From Epiperipatus broadwayi (lineage: Eukaryota > Onychophora > Udeonychophora > Euonychophora > Peripatidae): a stretch of 64,000 bases of DNA. The stretch lies in NCBI GenBank assembly GCA_028023455.1, contig JAQFVV010000055.1:6478030-6542029 (forward strand), written 5' to 3'. The notes below the pieces were generated by a model. That model was not told where the DNA came from. It did not search any database and saw only the letters and a program-made list of their open reading frames with translations. The number at the start of each line of letters is the position of its first letter. The first letter of the stretch is position 1. The translations under genes were made by a program, and so were the position numbers. This document shows, in pieces, positions 22,124-33,705 of this stretch.

Positions 22124-23687
22124 GTAATTATCTATAGATTGAATACTAAATGAGTGAAAGAATCTATATTACTTGAAGTAATTTTTAGTATGTCATTTGA
22201 TCGTGTGTGATTTTATTTATTTTTTTAAAACTGGAGCTGTTTTCCACTCTAGCGCCATCTACTGTTAACTTAAGGCATCAGTAAATACCTTCAGCATATG
22301 GTGCTAGAATACGGAAAGTGCTTTTGTTTTATCATACGTTTTAGCTGGTGGTTTATTTGCAGTTATTCATTTATTTATTTTTATGTTATCAAAAAATTAA
22401 AATATTATTTTAAGATTTATTTGGCACTCAGAAGAAAATTCCTCCGCCTAGAACAAGTGATATAGCAGTACGCAAATGAACAGATGTTAGTTATTGGGTT
22501 AGATATGCAAATTATTTAAATTGGCAGACAGATGCAAGAGATCAATGGTCAAATAGGACTGAAAGAATATTGAATATAGTTTATCATAAGAACCAAAGAT
22601 CTGAAAGAGAACCTATCCACAATTAGAAATTTTCAGAGACATGTAGATCCATTTATAACTAATTGGTTCATGCATCAAATTTTAATCCACATGCATTAGG
22701 TTGTGAAAACTGTTAAACATGATTGACAACGATGATTGCAGAAAACACCAGAAATTTTCAGACAGGTTTAATTCCATCAGCAGTCCTCATTTCAGATCAG
22801 TATATTGATTGCCAACTAAAGATATAGCCATAGACTACTGCAGAGAGCATTTGATAGTTAATGCCTTGGTGATGAATGAGTTGAGGAGATGGCAGAATTA
22901 GATAAAAGTTTTCTTTCATTAATGGCAAATCACTGATATAGCAATGATATATTCACAGGTCACTTGTAATTTTCTCTGGGTAGAGGCAATTCATATCTGA
23001 CAGTAATGAGATTATTGAATGATTCCAATAATATCTGAGAGTTGCATCATGGTCCACTTTCTGCTGTTGACTTAGTCATGTATCATCAAATTGTTAACAT
23101 TATGGTACCATGTACTAGTGACTACTTATTATAATTGATGACATACCATACAAATTTCTCAGCTTGGGCAATTGTTTTTTTTTATATTATTGATAACTAA
23201 AGCAGCCCAGTAAGATGTTAAGTGACATATCCATCTCTGAATGTGTTTATAAGTGAACCAGATGCTGTCTTTGACATCTCAAATGACCAGATATGTATAT
23301 AAAACTGTCAGATCATGTTTGAGTCCTCTTGAATGCCTGACATTGTGCAGAAATAAGGGTTAAATAAATACTTGTCCGTCAATACTATTAGAGGTTTTTA
23401 TCACTTAAATGTTATATTGTTTGATTGATTGAATTATATGTTTTAGTACTAACTTTCCTTCGCTTGTGTTCACATTGTATTTCTGTGGAACTGATTGTTC
23501 TATGTACCTGTAGAGGCTCTTATTTATACTATTTTTTGTGGAGGGGGGGGTGAGTGTTTCTAGGTGACCAAATTAAATTTATGTAAATGAGAATTATTTG
23601 TCTCTCTCTTTCTTTTTTTTTTTTTTATTAGTGTATTTATTTATATGGATATTGAGTTTTAAGACTGATTTTGCAAATGTATTTTAG
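22124..23687. other. Intron 3, no gene recognised
   Basis: A small inverted pair TCTAGCGCCAT/ATGGTGCTAGA at about 22250-22310, a T-run, a poly-G run at 23541 and AT-rich text. The stretch 22470-23110 is less AT-rich and may be a decayed transposon, but I found no diagnostic motif. Confidence 0.4.
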
Positions 23688-23977
23688 AAAATAAATTTAA
23701 GAGATTAAGACTAAGCAGTTCCGATGATGAAGTCATCGAAGTGAAAGATGATAGCAACAGTTGCGCAAAGAGTAGTAGCAGTTCTGATAATGATCATAAT
23801 GAACAGGTCAAAGTCAAACGGAAAAGATTGAAGGCTCCGATTGATTCTGACGAAGACAATGATGTAATAATTATTGAAGAAACAAGTCAGTCTGAAAAAG
23901 AAGCAGTTCCTGATGAAGAATCACAAGAAGAAAAACTACAGTTCCTAGAAGAAGCTTTTCCTAACTACGATAAAATG
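23688..23977 (+). CDS. SMARCAD1: SMARCAD1 exon 4 (acidic tail and first half of CUE domain)
   Basis: Acceptor ATTTTAG|AA, donor AAAATG|GTAGGT, 290 bases. It encodes a basic patch (KFKRLRLSSSDDE), a second one (KVKRKRLK) that could act as a nuclear localisation signal, acidic runs, and then KLQFLEEAFPNYDKM. That last piece is the first helix of a CUE ubiquitin-binding domain and lines up with human CUE2 (KLQKEFPNFDKQ), keeping the Phe-Pro of the ubiquitin-binding motif. The domain is completed in exon 5. Confidence 0.92.
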
Positions 23978-24139
23978 GTAGGTCTGCTTTTCAATTAATG
24001 TTTTTAAATTTTCTATAAGCAATATTTATTTTACTACAGTATTTTTTTTCTTTTTTTGATCAAAATGTTTTCATTTAAGTGTATGATTTATTTAGGAAAA
24101 ATTTATTATTTGAAAAATATTTTTCATGTGTGACTTAAT

Positions 24140-24590
24140 GAAATGATGACTGATGGTTAGTTATTCACCACAAAAATTTTGAAGTGCCAATGCCAAGATG
24201 TCTGGGTCACAATTACGACATGAAATGTGATTGTATTTCAGACTTTAACCTACAGCGTTAACGTTAAATTGTTTTATATTGGGCAAAATTGCTACTGAAA
24301 CATTTGAAATGATTCAAACTATGTATGGCAATGAATCCATGATTCACAAAGAACATTTTCAAGTGGTTTGTAAGATTTTATGATGGCAGAGAGGACCTGG
24401 AAACATTCGACAAAGATACACTATCATATTCATATCATAATTCATGATCCAGATACGCTAGCACTTTTAAAATTTTTGTGGCGAATAGCTAAACTGTTGC
24501 TACGTACACGTGTGTTGATTCCGCAATGTCTTGGCAGGCAGTTTGGTGAAAGAACCAGTCATCTTTTTATTGGGACATAGTGTGCATATT
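24140..24590. repeat. Foldback repeat family C, second copy
   Basis: The inverted halves are 24180-24240 (GGTCACAATTACGACATGAA ATGTGATTG, in part) and 24395-24590 (CATATCATAATTCATGATCC, AGCACTTTTAAAATTTTTGTG, GAAAGAACCAGTCATCTTTT in part). The right half matches 20849-21005 and 41575-41740. The open frame 24380-24580 is a by-product. Confidence 0.65.
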
Positions 24591-24639
24591 CTTAAAAGGT
24601 TTTAATTTACTGGAGTATGTTATTTATATACTAGATCAT

Positions 24640-25060
24640 TATAAAAGTTCATACTGAAAATATGAATTGCCAGAAGGAACTCGGCAGAAGAATAGCTATG
24701 GCAAAGTGAGTTTCTATGAGAAGTTGTGCCTCTTAAAAGCAAAGTCATCGGATCTTGACCTCCGTAAGAGTTATGAAGATCTACATTTGGCTAATTATCC
24801 AATATGAAGCTGAACTTTTTTTTTAAACTAGTACATTGAGACTGGTGGCTTTTGAGATGTGAGTGTGAAGAAAAAGAAGGTTAAATAGACAGGGAAAATG
24901 GTTGACGAGATTATATAGCTGATAGAAAAGACAAAGTCGCTTGCCTCGGCCGAAGTAATGAGCCATTTATTAAGACCTCTAAGTTGCTCAGAGAGGTTAG
25001 TAATAGGGGTAGATACCTCAGAGACAGCCAAGTGAGCCTCCTTATTTCATCTTCCTAGGC
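24640..25060 (+). pseudogene. Degenerate RTE-like LINE fragment
   Basis: Broken frames give GRRIAMAK and KAKSSDLDLRKSYEDL. They correspond to the RRIAMAKKAF..LLTSK..LDLRKRL segment of endonuclease-reverse transcriptase LINEs. From 24838, LRLVAFEM and IDREN resemble the LEAFEMW.WRRM..I.WTDR segment. Heavily mutated. The antisense open frame at 24828 is a shadow. Confidence 0.5.
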
Positions 25061-25794
25061 AACTAAACGAAGATACTGATACTTGGAGCTGGGATAAATT
25101 ATAGCAAATAGCAGAAGATCGAAGATTAGTGTTCTTATTAAAAGTTTTTATCAGCCTTTGTGTGGAAGAATTCATGGTAAAAAAAGTCAGAAGAAAGATA
25201 TAAAATATGGTAACCATTTTCGACCTGTTCTCAGATCTAAATTCATGGACATTAAATATGAATTTTTTTTAGAATATTAATGAAAAGAAATTTAAAACAA
25301 TATATGATTAAAATTTAAAAAAAAATTCTAAAGGATTAGGAGATTTAGTTGAAAATTTTTTAAAATGAAAATTCTAGTATGAAAGTAGATAATGGAATGA
25401 AAGATAAAATCTTGTCTTGTTTTTAGCTTAATCTCAAAGATAATTTTCTGATTACCAAATGTAAGCAGTTGGATAAGGCTAGTATAAATATAAATAAATT
25501 TTTACAGCCTATACAACATTATATTTAATGGAGACTTTGACTTAGGCAAAGTGATATCATTGGTGAGAACTTCCACTTAGTTAAATCTAAAAAATTTGGC
25601 TCTAGATAATTTTTAGTAAGGGAAAAAAGTATATTTCAAAGTTATTTAAAATTGAAAACAAAAAAAAAAAATCTTAATAGTTTATTGCGTGAGATTTCAT
25701 AAGAAATTCGAATACCGAAAAATGATTTTCAGTAATTGAGACCATAACTAAGTTTCTGTTTAATTAGAATTGTAATTATAAGTTTTACATACTG

Positions 25795-25880
25795 AAGCAA
25801 TATTCTTATAATAAACACTTGTTTAGGCATGTAATAACCGCTTTATTATTGCGACGTTTTGCATTTATAAATAGACTGAC
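25795..25880 (-). repeat. Penelope-like element 3'-end fragment (minus)
   Basis: On the minus strand it reads AAAACGTCGCAATAATAAAG then CGGTTATTACATGCCTAAAC and AAGTGTTTATTATAAG. The tail CGATTCAATAATAAAG of the Penelope-like copies at 26.1 and 30.5 kb is closely similar, so I take it as a related terminus. The AAACGTC is also the 3' half of a short-stem hammerhead. Confidence 0.4.
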
Positions 25881-26045
25881 AATATATAATATAGGTAGTA
25901 TATTATTTATCGATTGATTAAGTTGTATTCATTCCTAATCTTTCATGCCATGTATAATTTTATATTAATTGTGTATATTCTTAATAATGGTCAAACATAA
26001 ATTTGTCCATAATGTTGTTTTCAAATAATTAATAATGATTTCAAC

Positions 26046-26800
26046 ACAATTCAAATAAAACAGCTATATAAAAATAAATATTTACTTTATTATTGAATCG
26101 GTTTTTACCCTTTATTAGGGCCTTTTCAAAATACACTTTTCTAATACAATTACATGGCTTATATCTATCAATACTTCCTCTAATGTTCATTTTACATAAT
26201 CATTTTTTATGATCATATAACTTATTTATATATATACTCTCCCCTCCTTTTTTTGTTGTTGTTTATATACATATATTATACACCATAAATTATATACTAC
26301 TTTACACAAACTCTATTGAATTAATTATATGTAAATACTTATATGAATCAATAAAATTCTTGACAGCTGAGCACGTTCGCAGCGTGGAGCCTCATATTCA
26401 TACCCATAAAAAAAACAAAAAACAAATAGTGCAGAGTATCATTTTTTATATATTTCTAATAACCATACCTACAAATAAAATCTTATGTATCTATAATTAA
26501 CCAATTATTTACATATATCATATATATTAACTTTAAAAAAAAATCAAATCAAACATATTAAATTATCCAATTATCCTTAATGCCCATTTACTACTGAACT
26601 TTGCAGGTCCTTTAATTAAATTAACACATTTACTCATATTCTCCTGAATATATACTGTCTCATAATATTTCCTTCTGTTATAATTTTTGACATATGCCTT
26701 TTTAACTTCTACATATCTTCGAATTCATATCCTCCTTTTATGACAATATTCAAATAATGATCATTTCCATCTATAGATGAAAACGTGTTTAAATATTTAG
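26046..26800 (-). mobile_element. Penelope-like element, 3' part, inverted copy
   Basis: On the minus strand this stretch follows the + copy at 27330-27850 and 30430-30560: the end of the endonuclease reading (degenerate), GTAAATGGGCATTAAGGATA, TAATTTATGGTGTATAATAT, TGATTATGTAAAATGAACAT, then AAAAGGCCCTAATAAAGGGT and CGATTCAATAATAAAG. It faces the + copy head to head. Inverted and tandem partial copies are common for Penelope-like elements. Confidence 0.75.
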
Positions 26801-26869
26801 ATATCTTATTTAAATTCCAGAAATTAGGAAAATGAAATAGAGGTGAAACAGTATTTTATAGATGTAGAA

Positions 26870-27852
26870 ATTGGAGGAATAATTGATTCTTAGTCGCAGC
26901 AATGGCAGTTTTAAAGGGGTTTTAAAATAAAGAATGATAGACTTACAATAGATAAAAAGGAATCTATGGAACAAAAAATGAATATAGAAAATGATTATAT
27001 AAAGATGGTATATAATAAAAAAGATAATTGAAAAGTTTTGAATAGTAAGAATAAATATAAAGTAAATTATGGGGAAAGAAAAATAGAAGTAAAGATGGAT
27101 GGATTGATAATAAATGAATATCAATACCTTATTATAAAGATGTATATAAGATTTTAGAAGAAGTTGAATGAAAATATAAGAACTGCTTAGAAGAATAGTA
27201 AGTCATTGAAAAAATGAAAATCAAATGTGAAGAGAAAAAATAATAAAGAAAGTAAATTAGGATTAGTATACAAAATAATTTGTAGGAGCTGTAATAAAAT
27301 ATATATAGGTCAAACAGGGAAAGCAGCAATAGAAAGGGGAAAGGAGCATAATAGGGCTATTGATAGGAAGGATATGAATTCAGGACCATGTGTTCATTAC
27401 TTAAATACTGGTCATAGAATGAGATATTTTGAAGATATAGAAGTTATAAAATATGTTAAAGATTATAATAGAAAAGAAATATGAGACAATATACATTCAG
27501 GTGAATATGGAATAAATGTGTTAATTTAGTTAATGGACCTGCAAAGTTTAATAGTAAATGGGCATTAAAGGATAATTGGAATTTTTTTTTTTTTTTACGT
27601 AAATATATATGATATATGTAAATAATTAGTTAATTATAGATAAATAAGGTTTTATTTGTAGGTATAGTTATTAAAAATATATGAAAAATGATGTATAATT
27701 TAGGTTAATGTAAAAAGTATATGTATATAATTAATTCAATAGAGTTTGTGTAAAGTAGTATATAATTTATGGAGTACAATATAGGTTATATGATTATATA
27801 AAATGATTATGTAAAATGAACGTTAGAGGGAGTATTGATAGATATGAGTCAT
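26870..27852 (+). mobile_element. Penelope-like element, 3' part, direct copy (interrupted)
   Basis: It contains degenerate Lys-rich coding text, the GIY-YIG domain (27227-27484), then non-coding sequence up to GATATGAGTCATG at 27840. The element resumes at about 30425 (GATTGTTTAGAAAAATGTAT, AAAAAGGCCCTAATATAGGG) after nested LINE 3' ends, as shown by comparison with the uninterrupted inverted copy. The left end is approximate. Confidence 0.75.
27227..27484 (+). pseudogene. GIY-YIG endonuclease domain of a Penelope-like element
   Basis: An 85-residue open frame with LGLVYKIICRSCNKIYIGQTG (the GIY and YIG strands, split here as VYK and YIG), an Arg-Gly-Lys-Glu-His helix, and HYLNTGH followed by a catalytic-type Glu. 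The C-x2-C pair and two His match the CCHH zinc-binding pattern of Penelope-like C-terminal endonucleases. The upstream RT is not recognisable, so this is a 5'-truncated remnant. The antisense frame over it is a shadow. Confidence 0.85.
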
Positions 27853-28862
27853 GTTTTCATATAATAAATATGATGTAGCTAGAATTATATAGAAGGGAAT
27901 TGTAGTAGCAGAGTTAACATATGGTAATGATGCGTTATGTGTTAGTAACGTGGTATTAGATTACTTAGAAAAAGTACAAAGGGAAGTAGGAAGACATGCA
28001 TTAGATGCAGATGTGTGGACAGCAAGGGAGACAATTCAAGAGAAATGGGATCGTCACGTTTTTATATGAGAGATGCAAAAAGTAAAATGAAAATGCTTGC
28101 TAGGTTGCAGTTTATGGGTAATAAAAAAATAGCCAAAATAATATTTAATTGGGGCGCGAGTAAAGGGCAGGCAACAAGATGGGTGAGAAAGGTAATATGT
28201 GGTATGCAGAAGATTTGGATAAAGAATTTATATCAGTATACTTATACAAAATGTGGGATGATTGTGTTAGGAGGATTGTTAAATGTTATAATGGTAAGGA
28301 ATAGGATAAAAGAATAGGTGCATTAATAAAGAATAAGGAGTTGGAGAGATGGAGAATTAGTATGGAGAGTAAAAAGAGTTTAAATATATATAGAAGTAAA
28401 TGGAACATTAAGTGCAATTTAATTTATGATAATAGCAAGGAAAGTAGTTTATTGTTTAAGACTTGAATGGGATCTTTAGCACAAGAGAATATGCATGTAA
28501 ATGGGAAAATATGGGTGATTTAGTCTGCAAATTATGTAAGGAAGGCATAGAAAATATTAGGCATCTGTTAATTGAATGTAAATGCTTGAAAGCAGAAAGG
28601 GTACAAATAATGAAGTTATGGAAGAATAAATATGAACAAAGTGATTATACAGAAAGTGGATTATTAGTTTTTATGCTGAGTTTGGGAAAAGATAAGGGGG
28701 ATTTAGATATAAAGGCCATAGAGTTGACAAAGATTATGTTGTGGAAATGGGATGGAGTAGATTATGGGAAAACTTAGGATGGGAATGGAAAGGGAAGATA
28801 AAGTGGTTAACATGTTTCTCTGGGCATAGTTGCTGAGAGATTCCTGACTCTGTACAAGGAGA
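27853..28862 (+). pseudogene. LINE ORF2 3' end, copy 1 (with zinc knuckle)
   Basis: It reads ELTYGNDALCVSNVVLDYLE, KVQREVGRHALDADVW, WDDCVRRIVKCYNGKE, and a C-terminal knuckle CKLCKEGIENIRHLLIEC. These are the post-RT features of CR1/Jockey-type LINEs, in broken frames. It ends at CAGTGCATCACATCACATGT. Its purine-rich style matches the LINE at 9.4-14.2 kb, whose 3' end is missing. It lies inside the Penelope-like copy. Confidence 0.75.
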
Positions 28863-30424
28863 AGTCACAGTGCATCACATCACATGTAAATATTTATAGA
28901 TTGCAATTTATGGATATTAATACCTAAAATAATATCTAATTGGGTTATGAGCAAAAGACAGGTAGCAAGATGGATGAGAAAGTTAGTAAGATTTGGATAA
29001 AGAATTTATGTCATTATACTTATACAAAAGATGGGACGATTGTGTTAGGAGAACTGTTGAGTGTTATAGTGGCAAGGAATGGGCTAGAAGAATAGATGCA
29101 TTAATAAAAAATAGAGAGTTGAAGAGATGGAGAACCAATATGAAGAGTAAAAAGAATTTAACTCTTTGCGTGATCGATTCGATTAAAAGTGAAATGGCTT
29201 GACGTCACTCTAAATCGGTCACTTTTCGTACTACGATTACGATTTTGCGCTCTTTTTAAAGATTAAAAAAAGTTCTGTAAGATGCTGCCCTCTCTTGAAT
29301 TATTTTACAAGTAAAAAAATCAATAAAAACGACTTTATACATCAAACAAAGGAAAAATACCGCCCTTTCTTGTATCTCATTGGCTGTTAAATTTTGACAA
29401 CAAAGAAAATGGCTGCCAAAAAGTAAAGAGTTACGACCTGTTTTTGTTTTATTTCAAAAATGGTAAACGAATGTTTTAGACCATTTTAACAGTATTTTTT
29501 GACAAATTATAAATTATTTTGATAAAATATGCTAAAAATAAAATTATTTTGGAAAAATAGTTAAGACTTTTAACAAAAATTAATTGTTTTTTTCCTGCAA
29601 CTAAAATAGGCAAAGAAAATCACATTGTAAGAAAAACGTTTTGATTGGTGAGTAAGATTTCCTTTTACATTTTCTGCTAGCGAAAATTTATATAATTATA
29701 TAATAGCAATTTATTTTTGAAAAAACTTTCGTTCACTTTCATAATCTGACAAATTATTAATATACTTTTTACAAACGATACTAAATTGAATATAATATTA
29801 AAAGATGAATTGACAATTGATGTTGTTAATTGACACTTCAGTTTGTGAATTGGCCAATTAAAAGTTTTGACTTTTATCTCACTCGGCCAATAATGTAATT
29901 AGCGGTTTAAGGGTTTTAAATATATATAGAAATAAACAAAATATTGGGTGTGAGTTGATTTATGATAATAGCAAGGAAAGTAGTTTAATGTTTAAGACTG
30001 GAACAGGATCTTTAGCAACAAGGGAATATACACAAATGAAAAAATATGGGTGATTTAGTCTGCAAGTTGTGTAAGAAAGGCATGGAAAATATTAAGCATC
30101 AATTGAATATAAATGCCTGCAAGCAGAAAGAGTACAAATAATGAAGTCGTGGGAATATAAATAAAGTGATTATACAGAAAATGGGTTCTTGGTTTTTATA
30201 CTGGGTGAGAAAAGATAATGGGGATTTAGATATAAAGGCCATAGAGTTGACAAAGATGTTGTGGAAATGGGATGGAGCAGGATAGAGAAGAATATGGGAA
30301 AAACTTAGGGTATGGAATGAAAAGGGAAGGGAAGGTTAGGTGGTTAACAGATTTCTCTGGGCATAGTGGATGAGAGATTCCTGACTCAGAAAAAGGAGAA
30401 GCTACAGTGCATAACATCGCATGT
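28863..30424 (+). pseudogene. LINE ORF2 3' end, copy 2 (split by a TTAA insertion)
   Basis: It starts within the same coding region as copy 1 (DKEFMSLYLYKRWDDCVRRT, EWARRIDALIKNRELKRW), is interrupted at 29162-29915, and resumes at AAATATATATAGAAATAAAC with the knuckle region and the same 3' end (ACAGTGCATAACATCGCATGT). Being 5' truncated right behind copy 1, it is either a second insertion or a local duplication. Confidence 0.75.
29162..29915. mobile_element. piggyBac-like non-autonomous element (TTAA target)
   Basis: 754 bases flanked by TTAA (29158-29161 and 29916-29919). Comparison with the uninterrupted LINE copy (AAGAGTTTAAATATATATAG at 28375) shows the insertion point exactly. Ends CTCTTTGCGTGA and, inverted, AACCCTTAAACCGC are alike but imperfect. 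TTAA duplication and C-Y-C-T-T ends suggest piggyBac. No transposase frame. Confidence 0.7.
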
Positions 30425-30570
30425 GATTGTTTAGAAAAATGTATTTAAAAAGGCCCTAATATAGGGCAAAATCGATTCAATAATAAAGAAAATAATTAAT
30501 TTTATATAGTTATTTTATTTCATTTGTGTTAGAATCATTATTAATTGTGTATATGTAAGTAGTTTTTTTT
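30425..30570 (+). mobile_element. Penelope-like element 3' terminus, resumed
   Basis: It follows the nested LINE DNA and matches the inverted copy at 26040-26160: AAAATGTATTTAAAAAGGCCC, a hairpin GGCCCTAATATAGGGC, CGATTCAATAATAAAG, then TTATATAGTTATTTTATTT (pieces). The hairpin followed by AAAATCGATTC (AAAAACCGATTC in the other copy) may be a worn hammerhead stem II and GAAAC, but the core is not intact. Confidence 0.7.
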
Positions 30571-31309
30571 TTTTTCAATAAAGTACTATTTTTAAACAGA
30601 AACTAAACCACAGCTGTAAAATTATCTTTACTGAATTTTGAAATTAGTAATAAGTTATTATCAGGCTATTTATTAATGAATTACATTGATTGCTGATTGG
30701 TGGAAATTTATTAATGCCTATTATTATAAATCATCTGTATACTTATAAATGATTTCTTGAACTATCTAGGAATAATTTTTTAAAAAAGCAACATTAAACT
30801 CTGATAATCCTATCATACATAAAAAACAAGGAAAAAAAATGCATATGGCGTTATTGCTCAGGAATTCATAAAAAGTTCTCAAGCACCAGATTCTATCCTA
30901 GGACTTCCCGATCCTAAGTCAGACTCTCTGTCAATGCCAAACCGTGCAGGCATCACAGAAATTTAATAATTAAAGGCAGTACAACCACTGCATATTCAGA
31001 GAAAACATTGAAAATATTAAATACAGCCATAATGTATTTTACATGCTGAGTATCTTTATTACTTTTAACAAGGATGCTGAAAATACTTTAAGGTTATATT
31101 TAACTTTCTAAATATTTTAATGCATTCTATAGCAAATAGAAGCTTTGAGATCATTAGCTGCATTCCAATCTAAATTAAGAAACTAGTCATTTAATATTGT
31201 ATATGCAGTTTGGTTAAACATAACTCTTTAAATTAGCTGGTTATTTTAAGTGTTGTTAGTAAGTTAATGCCGCTTTAGCAATATGCATACATGGATTATT
31301 GGTTTTTTT

Positions 31310-33298
31310 TGTGTCCCCAACTATGATTGGGCAACCAGCGAGCAAATAGTCTATAACAACAATATCTCAACAGTTCACTGAGGTTCAATTCCCACGATTT
31401 ACTTTCAGACTGGCTGCTACAAAACGGTCTCCATGGGTCTCGATCTATGCACACTTTGGCTCCTGTCCAGTTAAGCTACACATGAACACATCGTAGTATA
31501 GCACTGCTATTGACTAAGCTCCCTATAGCTTCTGTCTCTGCAACAATCCACCTGTAACTCCACTTGAAAACTGCAGGAAATTCAACTCTTTGTTTAGTTG
31601 CTATCCCAGGCTATGGTCTGCCAATCTCTGTTTGCCTATTCAGCTATTGCCTGTGAACACATTTCCACTTAACGCTACACAATAATCAAAGCACTGACCC
31701 TAGATCTCTGCTACACCGGAATTGAACTGGAAAATCAACTGGAGATGCATGCCTGCGAACGGTAATAATCCAAACTGATGAATGGTCTAGCTAATTGCAG
31801 CCCGACTGATGAACGATAACCAAGATGTGACTTTTATATCTTAACTCTCTCATTGTTTTATTTTATCTTGACTTGAATAATGTCTTTTAATTAATTTTAC
31901 ATTTTTTTATTTAATTGATTTTTACATTTGCCTTAATCTTAATCCCGTTCAGATTCATCTAAACGATCTCAATAAGATAGTTTACAGTTTTTTAATTAAT
32001 ACAATTTAATCAGTTATCAGTTCGTGATCTAAAAAATTCTCTCCAATAAATTCTAGTTTTTCTGGAGTGCACAAATTTGGATAATATTTTTGCAAAAATA
32101 CAACACCTCTCCCCTTCCAGAAAAACCCATGTAGCGATTCCTCGGTGTTTTGTTTTTTCTATTCCTACTTGGAGGAAACATGATATTTACTGTTATTTCG
32201 TCTTAGTCGTGTCTGATTTAAACTGCTGCTGCAACTTTAATGCCACTTACAGGTTCAATGCTGATTGCGCAAGCGTGGTGGAATTCAGCTTCCGATGATG
32301 AATACGCAATGTTTTATTTTCTAACTTTTGCTTTATTACATCACGTAGACTTGCACGAGTATTTTAGCCATTCACTTCCATTATTAACGTTTTACTAACT
32401 GGGATTTCCATTTTCACCTGGTTTCTCCTGGCTGCGGTTAAGCTTGTTGTAATGCAAAGCATATTCGCTACTAACAGGTTCGAAAATGCGACTGCACCAA
32501 TAATTTGCTGTGTCTCGCTATGACTGGAAGACCAGCAAGCAAATATATATGAACAAAAACTCAAAAATATAATAGTAATCCGAATAATCTGTAACAACAA
32601 TATCTCAACAGTTCACTGAGGTTCATTTCCCACGATTTACTTTCAGACTGGCTGCTACAAAACAGTTCCCATGGGTCTCGGTTTACACACACTTTGGCCT
32701 TAGTCCAGTTAAGTTGCACACGAACACATCGAAGTATAGCACTGCGACCGAAGCTTCCATCTCTACAACAGTCCACCTGTAACTCCACTTGAAAACCGCT
32801 GGAAACTCAACTCTTCGCTTAGCTGTTATCCGGACCGTTTCCTCAGGCTACAGTCTTACAATGTCTGTGGGCCTATTCAGCTATTGCCTGTTAGCACATT
32901 TCCACTGAGCGCTGCACAATAACCGAAGCACTGACACTAGATCTCTGCTACATCGGAATTGAACTGGAAAATCAACTGGAGATGCATACGAATGGTAATA
33001 ATCCCAACTGATGAATGATCTAGCAAATTGCACCCCTGATTGATGAACAATAACCAAGATGTAACTTTTATATCTTAACTCTCTCATTGTTTTATTTTAT
33101 CTTGACTTGCATCTTCGCTTTTAATTAATTTTACATTTCTTTAATTGATTTTTACATTTGCCTTATTCTTAATCCCATTCAGATCCATCTAAACGATCTC
33201 AATAAGATACTTTACAGTTTTTTAATTAATACAATTTAATCAGTCATTAATTCGCAATCTAAAAAAATTCTCTCCAATAAATTTGCCACAATACAACA
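31310..33298 (-). mobile_element. LTR retrotransposon with almost no interior (TRIM/LARD-like)
   Basis: Two LTRs of similar length, 31310-32105 and 32509-33298, start TGTGTC and end ACAACA on the + strand. Between them lie only 403 bases. On the minus strand a polypurine tract GGAAGGGGAGAGG (32118-32106) abuts one LTR. A primer-binding-site-like TGGTGCAGTCGCATTTTCG (32499-32481) lies 9 bases from the other. Flanks are TTTTT and GTTTT, a possible 5-base target duplication. No gag or pol, so it would need proteins in trans. Small open frames here are incidental. Confidence 0.8.
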
Positions 33299-33605
33299 GT
33301 TTTATATCTAATAAACATACATTCTTAGCAAAATGACTTCTGTATTTACTCTTCTTATATATATATATAGTGTTATAATGAGAGTATTGAAGCGCCCTCT
33401 ATTAGCTCATCGCACACTTAGTTATTTTAAATATGCAGTTTATATATAACCACTAAAGTAATATAAGGAAGTTGAATTATCTAGTCATGGCATTTATAAT
33501 TTACATTTTTTTTTTCCTATAATTGTTAATTTACTACTGGATTAATTTTAAACTATTGCTCTTTAATATGTTTTTCGTTGCATTTAATATATGCTAATAT
33601 TGAAG

Positions 33606-33705
33606 GAATTGCAAGATGCCTTAATATTTCACAAGTGGTCAGTTGAAGAAGCAATTGGTGCAATAACAAAAAAGCAGCGAATAGAAAAGCTTAATCGACT
33701 CGTAG
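33606..33705 (+). CDS. SMARCAD1: SMARCAD1 exon 5 (second half of CUE domain)
   Basis: The exon reads ELQDALIFHKWSVEEAIGAI and then TKKQRIEKLNRLV. Joined to exon 4 it gives YDKM-ELQDALIFHKW, aligning without gaps to human FDKQ-ELREVLKEHEW, which fixes the acceptor at TTGAAG|GAA despite its weak pyrimidine tract. An in-frame TAA at 33585 shows the coding part cannot extend far upstream. The donor GTAG|GTAAG leaves phase 1. It is followed by a basic stretch (KKQRIEK). Confidence 0.9.

Noticed and set aside
22470-23110. Less AT-rich stretch that might be coding
   Set aside because: All frames are broken and no motif could be matched, so it is noted only as possible transposon debris.
30880-30965. 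Possible tRNA-like SINE on the minus strand
   Set aside because: Text resembling a B box (GATAGAATC) but no convincing A box or spacing.
32077-33087. Several 60-80 residue open frames on both strands
   Set aside because: They lie inside the LTR and short interior of the LTR element and show no gag, protease, RT or integrase motif.
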